Below, one piece after another: positions 25,980 through 34,543 of a stretch of DNA of 64,000 bases (positions are counted from its first letter, which is position 1; every line of letters begins with the position of its first letter). The position numbers and the translations under genes were made by a program. Under the pieces are notes generated by a model that ran no database searches, was not told the origin of the DNA, and saw only the letters and a program-made list of their open reading frames with translations. This stretch comes from Thiodiazotropha sp040506195 (GTDB lineage: Bacteria; Pseudomonadota; Gammaproteobacteria; Chromatiales; Chromatiaceae): contig JBEVXH010000001.1 of assembly GCA_040506195.1 (NCBI GenBank), positions 124,001 through 188,000 on the forward strand. The letters run 5' to 3'.

Positions 25980-28406
25980 CTCCAGTGAAAGCGGAGTTTC
26001 CCCTTGTGTATCATCGGATTGCCTGTTACGTGAGCTCCGTGAATGCAGTTTATCCTTAACCCGCCCGATCAGATTCGTATCGGTTATCACCTCATAGAAG
26101 TAGTTGTCCAAGATATCTCTATTGTCCTCAATATTTCCGGCATCCCAGACTTTTATCGCGCCCTGCCGGACTACCAACCAATGAGAGCTTCCCCGCCTGT
26201 CCACAAACCGTCCGACATGGTAGTAGTGTGATCCACCTGAACGGCTGCGAATCTTCATCTTGTGCAGTACCATTTCGGATTTGAGTTTTACGAATGCGGC
26301 TTCGGTCAATTCGATTCCATTGATATTAAAGCGAAGATGATTGGGAGCATTTGCCTTGTTATCCCGGCTGAATTTCTGGAACACATCTACCCGATGACGC
26401 TTACTTCTTCGCCAACTCGTATCATGGCGTAATTCTGCAGAACATGAGGAGAGTCTGTCCGCCTGATTGATGGCAGGAGAAATCATGATCTTCTGTTGTT
26501 CGTCATAGAGATAGGCCGGTGCATCATTACTGAAGGCTATGCCGAGCCCCAACTCCAGCTTGGGTAAGTTGTGTGCCTTATTCTGACTGTTTTGAGCCTC
26601 CATAACGGAAAGGATTTTACGCGCCAAACCGCAGGCATTCGCCACCGTCAATGCCTGTGTCGTGGTACCGCCGGTCTCCATGACGGCGAGGATCAATGCG
26701 TCACCCTCGACAAACACCTTTTGCGCACCAAAACGTTCCAGCAACTTTGTGATCGGTCCAAAAAAGTTCATGCTGAAATGGGTTGCGGGATTAAGTTTTT
26801 TCTCTATCAGTTGATGAGTGATTTCAGTTGAACCTCTGATATCAGCCTTCAATATGACATGCGCCTTTATCTGCTGCTGACTGTCAGGGTCCTTGCCAAG
26901 ACGGAATTCGTAAAGACTGCCATTGTCACGGGATAGCTTGATACTCTCACTATCCTGCAGTACACGCAAACGACTCATCTGCTGGTAGGTGTAATAGGCC
27001 AGCTTGAGATCACGGCGAAATGTTAGGAAATCCTTCACATAGCGAATGACATAATCCTTTTTTTTGTTGGCCGGCATGCGACGAATGTAACCCGATACAA
27101 CATCCAGCGCCTTGAGTACCTCGCTACCCTTGTCCGGTGTGTTAACCAGTCGTTTCATCAATGCCCGGCGTGGCAAATCACCCGCAAGAAAGCGGTAGAT
27201 ATCCTTTACCGATACCTGTCCATTCAACTGTCTATAAAGCCTTGGCGTACGATATGCGGCGATGGCACGTGGTACCAATCCGGCTCTATCCATCCTTTTC
27301 AATAATTTCGACTGAAGCTCTTCACGTAGGTTTTCACACTCAGGATTCTCCCAAATCGATCTTTTACTGCCTTTTCTGGAACGTGAGAACCATCCACCGC
27401 TCTCACCAGAAGAACGCTGTAACAAGAGGTCAATATTTCTGGGTACGTCCAACCAGGAGACATCGATCTGTTTGAACTCTGCTTCAGAGAGGTTTCTTTC
27501 CAACATCCTCTGTCCATCAAGAAACTCCGAAAACCCGCTACGCAATTCCCGGTTGCGTATATGGAAAGCCTGACCTTCACTCACACCATTGCTCTCGATA
27601 CCATCCCTGTCCGGTGCTTGCGCCCAACCTGGCAGGTAGTCCTGATAGGTACTGGTAATGACTCTATTGGTGATATCAAAGTAATTCTCATGATCCCGAT
27701 CCACACACAGCAAGGGATAGTGATTCATGATGTACTCTTCACTGGAAAGGTTTGGCAGATGCAGCAAGGGATTGAATAGGAGCTGCTTGGAAAGAGTCCA
27801 CGAGGTCCCAACCACGGACTTTCTCAATTTACGCAGCTCCTTGGATTCAAGACGCTGGACGATCTTGAAGAGCCTGCGCAGGGTGAGATAACGAATACCC
27901 GGCTCCAGCCGTGCCAGAGTTACAATCCGTTCATGCAACTCCAGTGCGTGCCCACCGTTCGTACCCTCCGGTAAATTACCATCCTGATCCAGCTTGTTAC
28001 GCAACTCTACAACCGCTGCAACGGGCGATTCCAACAGAAGTTTCAGCAGGACCAGATGCAGCAATTGTAAAAGATCCTTCACCGCTGCATCCCTGTGAAC
28101 CTGCTCCAGCGCACCCTGCATCATACTCCGGTAGACTGACTTAAAGTTCTCAACATCGCTTCCGCTGGGCGGAGCATCCATTTTTACCCAGCCATGCTTG
28201 GTAAGTTCTTCAAAAACAATCTTTTTGACGAAATTGGCGAGCGTTGAGCGAAACTGATGGCTTAGCGCAACATCGATATGGTGGTTATCGACACCTATCT
28301 GGAAAAAATCCAGTTGACAATGCGGGGCGGCACAGCTTCGAAGCGGCGCTACAAAGTCTCCAACATCCGGTTGAATATGCAATAGCCTACTGACCTTTGT
28401 AACCAT
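25968..28406 (-). CDS. Large cytoplasmic protein with a class III nucleotide cyclase domain
   Basis: An 812-residue soluble protein. Residues 1-510 are mostly helical and match no family I know; they contain a basic GGWFSRSRKGSKRS stretch. Residues about 515-660 look like a class III adenylate/guanylate cyclase: both metal-binding aspartates are present (Asp522 in KADIRGSTE and Asp569 in FVEGDALI), as is the transition-state pair Asn647/Arg651 in PAINQADRLSS. The residue four before Asp569 is Phe where adenylate cyclases usually have Lys, so substrate is uncertain. The last 150 residues are of unknown fold. It follows rsd on the same strand, 224 bases away. Confidence 0.8.
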   Translation of the reverse strand: MVTKVSRLLHIQPDVGDFVAPLRSCAAPHCQLDFFQIGVDNHHIDVALSHQFRSTLANFVKKIVFEELTKHGWVKMDAPPSGSDVENFKSVYRSMMQGALEQVHRDAAVKDLLQLLHLVLLKLLLESPVAAVVELRNKLDQDGNLPEGTNGGHALELHERIVTLARLEPGIRYLTLRRLFKIVQRLESKELRKLRKSVVGTSWTLSKQLLFNPLLHLPNLSSEEYIMNHYPLLCVDRDHENYFDITNRVITSTYQDYLPGWAQAPDRDGIESNGVSEGQAFHIRNRELRSGFSEFLDGQRMLERNLSEAEFKQIDVSWLDVPRNIDLLLQRSSGESGGWFSRSRKGSKRSIWENPECENLREELQSKLLKRMDRAGLVPRAIAAYRTPRLYRQLNGQVSVKDIYRFLAGDLPRRALMKRLVNTPDKGSEVLKALDVVSGYIRRMPANKKKDYVIRYVKDFLTFRRDLKLAYYTYQQMSRLRVLQDSESIKLSRDNGSLYEFRLGKDPDSQQQIKAHVILKADIRGSTEITHQLIEKKLNPATHFSMNFFGPITKLLERFGAQKVFVEGDALILAVMETGGTTTQALTVANACGLARKILSVMEAQNSQNKAHNLPKLELGLGIAFSNDAPAYLYDEQQKIMISPAINQADRLSSCSAELRHDTSWRRSKRHRVDVFQKFSRDNKANAPNHLRFNINGIELTEAAFVKLKSEMVLHKMKIRSRSGGSHYYHVGRFVDRRGSSHWLVVRQGAIKVWDAGNIEDNRDILDNYFYEVITDTNLIGRVKDKLHSRSSRNRQSDDTQGETPLSLESGI

Positions 28407-28630
28407 AAAAAATGACCATCGGCATTATCACCTTTTCCAGACTACCGTAACATGCTGGCTGTATTGCTGATATAAATGCGAAAAGTTTTTTGTAACTCAG
28501 TGCGTTACACTACCTGAGTCTAGATGATGATCAGACACAGTAAAACTTTTTTTGGGTAAACTCCGATCCCAAAGATCAAGAATTGTGATCTGTTTTGAAG
28601 AAAATCAGGCTGAATTGGTAGAATGCATCA

Positions 28631-29080
28631 TTACCTGTCGAGCATGGCGGAAAGCAGCTGATCTTCCAACTCAATACGTACGGCCAGCTCCTCCCCCAGT
28701 TGAGAAAGGTCATCCGACAAGTGATCCAGCTCCAACTGATGATCGGAGATATCATATTTATCGTTAAAATTGACTGCCACTTCGCTCGCTTTGACGAATT
28801 CAGGATAGATTTTCTCAGCCACCCTAATGACACCGCTACGGCGCTCACTGCCATTGCTGATTCGCCCGAAGACCTCGAAATGGCCAAAGGCGGTGTAATC
28901 GATGAGTACCTGGCAAAATGACTGAAGCAGCTGGTCAAGTGATGTCGAACGATGATAGGGATCAAGTCCTGCAACCTCACAAAACCGAACCAGCATCTCT
29001 TGACGCTCTGCCAGCAGCTTATCAATCAGGTCTTGTGTGACCGTTCTACGCTCCTCGACGCTCCCTTCTTGAGAACTCAT
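28631..29080 (-). CDS. rsd: Rsd/AlgQ family anti-sigma-70 regulator
   Basis: Rsd binds region 4 of the housekeeping sigma factor and reduces its use in stationary phase; AlgQ is the Pseudomonas homologue. The 149-residue protein matches in LIDKLLAERQEMLVRFCEVA, the LLQSFCQVLIDYTAFGHFEV core and SQLGEELAVRIELEDQLL at the C-terminus. The ATG at 29078-29080 was chosen because GGGAG lies eight bases before it; an in-frame start seven codons upstream lacks a site. The gene is divergent from the exported unknown at 29295. Confidence 0.88.
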   Translation of the reverse strand: MSSQEGSVEERRTVTQDLIDKLLAERQEMLVRFCEVAGLDPYHRSTSLDQLLQSFCQVLIDYTAFGHFEVFGRISNGSERRSGVIRVAEKIYPEFVKASEVAVNFNDKYDISDHQLELDHLSDDLSQLGEELAVRIELEDQLLSAMLDR

Positions 29081-29294
29081 CAGGATTCTCCCACAAACCA
29101 TAATTCTAATTATCGATCGATACGACGATCAGGACATTGCCAGATGAATTCTATATTCCCCTGAAGCAAATGTCATTGGAAAGCTAACCAGCGCAGAAAT
29201 AAATACGACAAGTGTCGAAACTGGCACCATTATTCGGCTATTATTACCATTCACTACGGCCCCAGCAGACTGGACGCATCGGAAATTTCTCATC

Positions 29295-29969
29295 ATGCAT
29301 CGATATAGACGCACCACCATCCATTCATGGATTTGGCTGATACCGCTGCTATTTATGAACCTTCCGGATAGTCAGGCAGCGACATCGCCAGCCAATATCA
29401 TGAGCAAGGCAATGATTGCCATGATGGACACCATGGGCGAACTTGCACACAGGTTCAAAGGAGACACTGATTGGGATTTCGATATAAGTTCATCTCCGTC
29501 TGGCGACTGGTACGGTTGGGGCGGATCACCCTGGAGTAAACCTGGAAGGGGCTATTATCCAGGCTATTCAGCGCCGATACCGGGTGTCGGCCCATACGCC
29601 TACTCGGCACCGGGATTTAACGGACTGCCGATGCGGGGCCTTACTCCACGACCTAAACCCCCAGCCACCAGAAAATCGATTTTAGATGGCATCTGGATAG
29701 GCCGGGGCGGTGAAATCGTCTTGGTAATGTATGGTCATTTTCGGATCTATGCCAATGCGGAAGTCTATCGTGATGGCCGCTATCGTATTGTGGGAAACAA
29801 GCTGCTCATGCTCGATCCGGAAACGGAGCTGGTCCAGGAATATGATTATGCGCTCGACAACGGTCGGATGATAATGCGCGGCGAATCGGGCGACTTCCTC
29901 TATTTCAAGCAATTGCCGATCCCGATACCGCCATATACCTTGATTGAAGGCATCAAATCACTCAAATAG
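29295..29969 (+). CDS. Exported protein of unknown function, Gly/Pro/Tyr-rich middle
   Basis: A 224-residue protein with a signal peptide (SWIWLIPLLFMNLPDSQAA). A helical part with several methionines (MSKAMIAMMDTMGELAHRFK) precedes a low-complexity stretch rich in Gly, Pro, Tyr and Trp (about 68-120, GYYPGYSAPIPGVGPYAYS). The C-terminal domain (about 128-220) is beta-rich, starting SILDGIWIGRGGEIVLVMYG, and resembles a small lipocalin-like barrel. I do not recognise a named family. Secretion to the periplasm or outer membrane is likely. It overlaps the convergent permease gene by 12 bases. Confidence 0.75.
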   Translation: MHRYRRTTIHSWIWLIPLLFMNLPDSQAATSPANIMSKAMIAMMDTMGELAHRFKGDTDWDFDISSSPSGDWYGWGGSPWSKPGRGYYPGYSAPIPGVGPYAYSAPGFNGLPMRGLTPRPKPPATRKSILDGIWIGRGGEIVLVMYGHFRIYANAEVYRDGRYRIVGNKLLMLDPETELVQEYDYALDNGRMIMRGESGDFLYFKQLPIPIPPYTLIEGIKSLK

Positions 29970-30773
29970 CAGTTTCGCACCTACCAAAATAAGAAATAGC
30001 GCGAAGACACTTTTCAACCGCCGCTCCGGCAATCGATGAGCCAATGCCGCTCCTGCCGGCGCGAAAAGACTACTGGTTACTATGATAATAAGCGCTACCG
30101 GCCAATAGATGTACCCACTGCTATAGTGCGGCAAACCCTCCAACCCCCAACCAACGACAATGAAGCTGGCAGCCCCCGACAACGCAATCGGAAGACCACA
30201 AGCGCTGGATGTGGCAACCGCCCTTTTCATCTCGACACCAGTGGCATGCAGAAAAGGCACAGTCATAGAGCCGCCACCGATCCCCACAATGGCTGATATG
30301 CCGCCAATTAGCGTGGCTAGCGACACCATACTCAAAGGGGGCACTCGCAGTGTTTTGCTTCGAGCCTTGCCCGCACGAAACATTCGCAGACTGACAAAAA
30401 CGGCAAATATACCAAAGACAGTTCGCAGCACATCACCATTCAACAAACTGGCAATGACGCTGCCGAGCCAGGCACCGATAAGCAAACCCGGAGTCAGAAT
30501 CCAAAAATCACGCCAAATTACACCGCGACGTTTGTGGTGGGCATAGGTTGAAGAGAGCGAGGTAACCACGATAGTTACCAAGGAGGTCCCCACTGCGATA
30601 TGAGTGACATGCTGAGGGGCCACATCAAGCAATGGCAATCCCCAAATCAGTGCAGGGACAATCACCAGTCCCCCACCGATACCAAACAGGCCGGCCACAA
30701 GACCGACTATGGACCCCAACAGTAAAAACAACAAAAGCGATTCAAGACTGATGGAGAGGATCAAAGCATTCAT
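29958..30773 (-). CDS. TauE/SafE (TSUP) family sulfite/anion permease
   Basis: A 271-residue inner-membrane protein with about eight hydrophobic segments in two halves. Each half has the signature glycine-rich motif: GLFGIGGGLVIVPAL in the first and IVGIGGGSMTVPFL in the second. Members move small sulfur-containing anions such as sulfite, sulfoacetate or taurine, or have unknown substrates. In a sulfur oxidiser, export of sulfite or a related anion is plausible but not shown by context; the gene is monocistronic. Confidence 0.9.
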   Translation of the reverse strand: MNALILSISLESLLLFLLLGSIVGLVAGLFGIGGGLVIVPALIWGLPLLDVAPQHVTHIAVGTSLVTIVVTSLSSTYAHHKRRGVIWRDFWILTPGLLIGAWLGSVIASLLNGDVLRTVFGIFAVFVSLRMFRAGKARSKTLRVPPLSMVSLATLIGGISAIVGIGGGSMTVPFLHATGVEMKRAVATSSACGLPIALSGAASFIVVGWGLEGLPHYSSGYIYWPVALIIIVTSSLFAPAGAALAHRLPERRLKSVFALFLILVGAKLLFE

Positions 30774-30981
30774 CGGAAATTATTTCAGTCTATCCTGCAG
30801 AAGGTAAGCATCAGGTTTGCGAGTTTACACTATGATGCCGAGAAACCGATGATATCTGCACTCAACAGGTATTCGCCAGCCCCCTTGGATGGAATGGTGC
30901 CTATAAAGACACAGGACGCAGCCATCTCTGGACCAGCGCCCGTGAGAGGCCCGTACAAGGCCCCCTCTTCATAAACAGATT

Positions 30982-31004
30982 GGATTAGTGTCAACAGACC
31001 CTAG
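30982..31004 (-). repeat. AGGGYCTGTT intergenic repeat, full copy
   Basis: Read on the minus strand this begins CTAGGGTCTGTTGACACT and continues with AATCC, matching 23793-23815 on the plus strand with two differences. It lies in non-coding DNA. Confidence 0.65.
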
Positions 31005-31179
31005 CTCACTCCACAATAAACTTGTATGTTACTGAAATAAAAAGAGGTTATCTACCATCTTTAATGATGCCACGATAGTTTGGTGATACAGGTCGAAACA
31101 CTCCAGTATATCTGAGATCAATCTCACAAAATGGGTAGAAATCAAGATTAAAAAAACCAGATTTTTGCTTGGGAATTTG

Positions 31180-31207
31180 TTGCTATATTAGAAATATTTG
31201 ATATACT
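31180..31207 (+). promoter_or_regulatory. Candidate sigma-70 promoter for the thioredoxin-like pair
   Basis: TTGCTA (31180-31185), a 16-base spacer and TATACT (31202-31207) lie 30 bases before the ATG at 31237. The match is fair but unverified. Confidence 0.35.
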
Positions 31208-31236
31208 ACTACTTATCATCTGGTAAGCAGTAATTA

Positions 31237-31695
31237 ATGATGATCAAGCAGTACCTTTTTGCAGCACTTCTACTCTTTTTCGGCGCCAGCTCTGCCGATC
31301 CCGCATTTACAACCGATGACTGGTCCGATCTCTCCAACATCGCTCGCGAGACGCATTCACCCATTCTCGTTGTCTTCAACGCCGACACCTGCGGCTATTG
31401 TCAGCGGCTGAGAGATGAAGTCATTGAACCGTTAGCCTATGAATCAGACCACAGATCGCCCCTGATCCGCGAATTTGATATCTATTCGGGCGGCAAGATC
31501 ATCGATTTCAACGGCGACCCGATCCGCAGCCGGCAGTTTAAGAGCCGCTATAATATCTATGCGGTTCCAACGCTGATGATACTCGATCCAGATGGAAATC
31601 CCCTGGTAGAACCGATCGTGGGGTATAATTCCCAGGACGAATACCTGGAGTTGCTGCGAACATCCCTGATCGCCTCTTTCCAGGCCCTTGAATAA
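31237..31695 (+). CDS. Exported thioredoxin-fold protein (SoxW/DsbD-gamma-like), copy 1
   Basis: A 152-residue protein with a signal peptide (YLFAALLLFFGASSADP) and a thioredoxin fold. The redox motif is CGYC in VFNADTCGYCQRLRDEV, followed by the cis-proline loop AVPTLMILDPDGN. Such small periplasmic thioredoxins reduce disulfides of partners (for example in cytochrome maturation or Sox proteins). A closely similar gene follows 39 bases downstream, so the pair is probably one operon. Partner unknown. Confidence 0.85.
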   Translation: MMIKQYLFAALLLFFGASSADPAFTTDDWSDLSNIARETHSPILVVFNADTCGYCQRLRDEVIEPLAYESDHRSPLIREFDIYSGGKIIDFNGDPIRSRQFKSRYNIYAVPTLMILDPDGNPLVEPIVGYNSQDEYLELLRTSLIASFQALE

Positions 31696-31734
31696 AGAGC
31701 CAAAGGATTTGCTCCAGTCCCGGGAGCCAGAAGC

Positions 31735-32244
31735 ATGCTTTCGCTTCAACCTCAGGCCGACAACCTGAAAAAACTAGCTCACCTTTTCATTCTCTACCTC
31801 CTGAGCGGCTCATACGTCGCCGCCGATGTGGGCAAACTGACCCCTCTCGAGGATATACGGCAGCTGAGCCGGGCGTCCAAACAAAAACGGATCCCCATCC
31901 TGTTAATGGTGTCTCAGCACCATTGCAGCTATTGCGACCGGATGAAAGAAGAGGTGCTGCAACCCCTGCAACTGGACCAAGCGTATCGGCACCGGGTACT
32001 GATACGAGAACTCTCCATCGATCCCGGTGAAATGGTCACCACCCTGCAAGGCAAGCGGCAGGCAGCTGATGATTTCATCACTCAATACAATGTCTCGGTA
32101 ACACCCACACTGCTGTTTCTCGATGCCGAAGGCAGAGAGGCTGCCCAGCGTATTATTGGTATCAATACCGTGGACTTTTTGTTTCTCTACATCGAGACTG
32201 CGATCGACCAGGCCACGGCTAAAATCCTGTCGGTAGGGGATTGA
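31735..32244 (+). CDS. Exported thioredoxin-fold protein, copy 2
   Basis: A 169-residue paralogue of the preceding gene. It has an N-terminal hydrophobic segment (KLAHLFILYLLSGSYVAAD), the redox motif CSYC in SQHHCSYCDRMKEEVLQP, and TPTLLFLDAEGREA with the cis-proline. Several positions are shared with copy 1 (R-x-L/M-K/R-D/E-E-V after the motif; REL/REF with D-x-G; QF/DFITQYN before the proline), which points to gene duplication. Different dipeptides in the active site (GY and SY) suggest different redox potentials or partners (inference). Confidence 0.85.
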   Translation: MLSLQPQADNLKKLAHLFILYLLSGSYVAADVGKLTPLEDIRQLSRASKQKRIPILLMVSQHHCSYCDRMKEEVLQPLQLDQAYRHRVLIRELSIDPGEMVTTLQGKRQAADDFITQYNVSVTPTLLFLDAEGREAAQRIIGINTVDFLFLYIETAIDQATAKILSVGD

Positions 32245-32393
32245 TCCGCTCTGCAGCAGGTAAAGTCACTTTTCAAGATAGCGCTGTAAGTTCCCAGGTA
32301 GCGGATAATCCGGATTGTGATCATGCATCAGGCCAACGGCGCCTGGTGGCATGACAAACGACACAGAGTCATCACAATATCGACACGGACGTA

Positions 32394-33599
32394 TCAGAGA
32401 CGTTCACAGAAATCCCGCAGACTGAAGCCCTGAAGATTGATATCCAACCCCTTCAGCAGCCCCAGAACCTTGAAGCGCTCTCCCATTTCCGTGGGCAGGG
32501 TCAGACACTTGACCCCCTGCACCAATGATATATGTCGACTCAAGTCGTTTGGATCGGACTCCGCCAACAGACTGTCGAGACCATTGGCAATGAGGAAATG
32601 GGCCTGGGTTGTATAACCACCCAAACTGAATCCCGCCTCGACCGCATCCCTAGCCAGTGCAGTGAAATCGACCTGACTGGTAATATCCTGCAAACCGATC
32701 CAGCGAAATGGGTCGCTATGGGCGCGATGACGATAGTGGCACATCAAGGTACCCCGGTTACGTTGCGGGTGATAATACTCTGCCCGACTGTACCCATAGT
32801 CGATCAGAATCGCCACACCGAGATCCATTGCCATGGCCAAGGCCGATACCCAAGCGCTTTGACGAAGATTGATTTCCGAAATATAGCCGGAGGGCAGATC
32901 ACCGCTGGTTCGATAGATCTCTTTGACCGCAGACTCAAGGCCGGGGGTAGTTGGAGAATCAAAATGTTCCCGCAATTGATCCTCGTCACATATCACGAAA
33001 CACTCTTCGATTGCACCGTCATTGATCCGGAACCGACATACCGGCATCGCATCCAACAGCTCATTGGCGATTACAACACCCTTAATACCGTTCGGCATCG
33101 TATCCAGCCAATTCACCCGATGGAGAAGATGGGGAACACGCTCCTTAAGCGTCTCACGCTGCCGCGCCTTGAGTTCAGGGCTGAGTTCCAGAATCTGATA
33201 GCTGTGCGGAAGTCTGCCCAGCTGTTCCAGCTCCGCCAACAGATCGGCTGCAAGCACCCCGGAACCGGCACCGAACTCCACTACATCGCCTGACCCAATT
33301 TCCGCCAGTACCGGCTCTATCTGGCGGGCAAGGCATTGTGCGAAAAGGGGAGAAACCTCCGGAGCGGTGATAAAATCGCCCTGTTCGCCGAATTTGCGGC
33401 TACCGGCCACATAGTAACCCAGCCCCGGCGCATACAGCGCCATCTCCATAAATCGATCGAAAGGAATGGCACCGTTCCCCTTTTCAATTGTGCGCTTTAT
33501 CTGTCGCATCAGTCTTTCACTGACAGCTTGGGAGGTGGCATCAGGCAACGGCAGTGTTCTTCCGGATGACGCTGGTTTATCGCTGAGACAGTCGGGCAT
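32394..33599 (-). CDS. MidA/NDUFAF7-family SAM-dependent methyltransferase
   Basis: A class I S-adenosylmethionine methyltransferase of the MidA family (mitochondrial homologue NDUFAF7 methylates an arginine of complex I). From the ATG at 33597-33599 it has about 401 residues. Motifs are MEMALYAPGLGYYVAG, FGEQGDFITAPEVSPLF, the SAM-binding VVEFGAGSGVLAADLL, and VIANELLDAMPVCRF. An upstream TTG (33662) in frame overlaps the divergent folM start and is less likely. Target in bacteria is unknown. Separated from folM by a 62-base divergent spacer. Confidence 0.88.
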   Translation of the reverse strand: MPDCLSDKPASSGRTLPLPDATSQAVSERLMRQIKRTIEKGNGAIPFDRFMEMALYAPGLGYYVAGSRKFGEQGDFITAPEVSPLFAQCLARQIEPVLAEIGSGDVVEFGAGSGVLAADLLAELEQLGRLPHSYQILELSPELKARQRETLKERVPHLLHRVNWLDTMPNGIKGVVIANELLDAMPVCRFRINDGAIEECFVICDEDQLREHFDSPTTPGLESAVKEIYRTSGDLPSGYISEINLRQSAWVSALAMAMDLGVAILIDYGYSRAEYYHPQRNRGTLMCHYRHRAHSDPFRWIGLQDITSQVDFTALARDAVEAGFSLGGYTTQAHFLIANGLDSLLAESDPNDLSRHISLVQGVKCLTLPTEMGERFKVLGLLKGLDINLQGFSLRDFCERL

Positions 33600-33661
33600 A
33601 TATTTTGAAACCTTGATGAATCCGTTAGAGTAGATGCGACATTCAACCACGGAGTTCCTCA

Positions 33662-34417
33662 ATGACGCAAAACCGGAATGGTCTGACTGGAAAATGTGCG
33701 CTGATCACCGGCGCCGCACATAGGATAGGTGCCGCTATCGCCCGTCAGTTACACGCTGAAGGGATGAACATTCTACTCCACTATCACCATTCCAAGGAGG
33801 CGGCAGAGCAGGTAAAGCACGAACTGGAGGAGAAACGCGCCCAATCCGTGTGGCTGTTGCAGGCTGATCTGCACCAAGCTGAAAGTTACAACTTTCTCGT
33901 CAATCAGGCTGAGACGCTGTGTCAGCGGCTTGACCTGCTGGTGAATAATGCCTCAAGTTTCTATCCTACCCCGCTACAAGAAGCGACTGTCAGCAATTGG
34001 GACGACCTCATCGACAGTAACCTCAAGGCGCCCTTTTTTCTTTCGCAGGCAGCGGCGCCGCTGCTCTATCGAAGTGAAGGCTGTATCATCAACCTGGTGG
34101 ACATCCATGCCAGGCGACCGCTTAAGAATCACCCTATCTACTCGATCGCTAAAGCAGGCAACGCCATGCTGGTGAAATCCCTGGCACGGGAGTTGGGTCC
34201 TGTAATCCGCGTCAATGGCGTTGCACCAGGGGCCATTCTCTGGCCGGAACAGGGCCTGACCGACCAGGAACGCGCGGACATTCTCGAGCGCACCGCGTTG
34301 AAACGGGCGGGAACACCGGAAGATATAGCCCGCACGCTGCTGTTCCTCTATCGTGACGCCACTTATGTTACCGGCCAGATTATCGCCGTCGATGGCGGCA
34401 GAACATTACAGCAGTAA
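33662..34417 (+). CDS. folM: FolM-like pteridine reductase (short-chain dehydrogenase)
   Basis: A 251-residue short-chain dehydrogenase. The cofactor loop is GAAHRIG (TGxxxRxG form typical of pteridine reductases), with LVNNASSFYPTPL, the catalytic YSIAKAG (YxxxK) and INLVDIHARRPLKN. The NNASSFYPTP motif and the Asp in place of the usual catalytic Ser fit FolM/PTR1, which reduces dihydrobiopterin or dihydromonapterin. GGAG lies eight bases before the ATG. It is followed at 127 bases by glutamate dehydrogenase. Confidence 0.88.
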   Translation: MTQNRNGLTGKCALITGAAHRIGAAIARQLHAEGMNILLHYHHSKEAAEQVKHELEEKRAQSVWLLQADLHQAESYNFLVNQAETLCQRLDLLVNNASSFYPTPLQEATVSNWDDLIDSNLKAPFFLSQAAAPLLYRSEGCIINLVDIHARRPLKNHPIYSIAKAGNAMLVKSLARELGPVIRVNGVAPGAILWPEQGLTDQERADILERTALKRAGTPEDIARTLLFLYRDATYVTGQIIAVDGGRTLQQ

Positions 34418-34543
34418 GGCAGACCAATAGTATTATGGGACATATACCAACTACCCTGAAAAGGCCGCAGCAGTGTGACGCCATGCGTTGTAACATCAAC
34501 AATCAAACATCTGAAACATATCTTTAACCACGAGCTATTGACT

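Larger units (their letters stand above)
30774..31236. other. Intergenic region before the tandem thioredoxin-like genes
   Basis: About 460 bases. It contains a copy of the AGGGYCTGTT repeat (30982-31004) and, near its right end, an AT-rich stretch with a promoter candidate (31180-31207). A 41-codon open frame (MISALNRYSPAP at its start) begins near 30849, but has no ribosome site and is not called. Confidence 0.4.

Noticed and set aside
32532..33293. 253-codon plus-strand open frame opposite the MidA-family gene
   Set aside because: It is fully antisense to a gene with clear methyltransferase motifs, and its translation has no recognisable domain.
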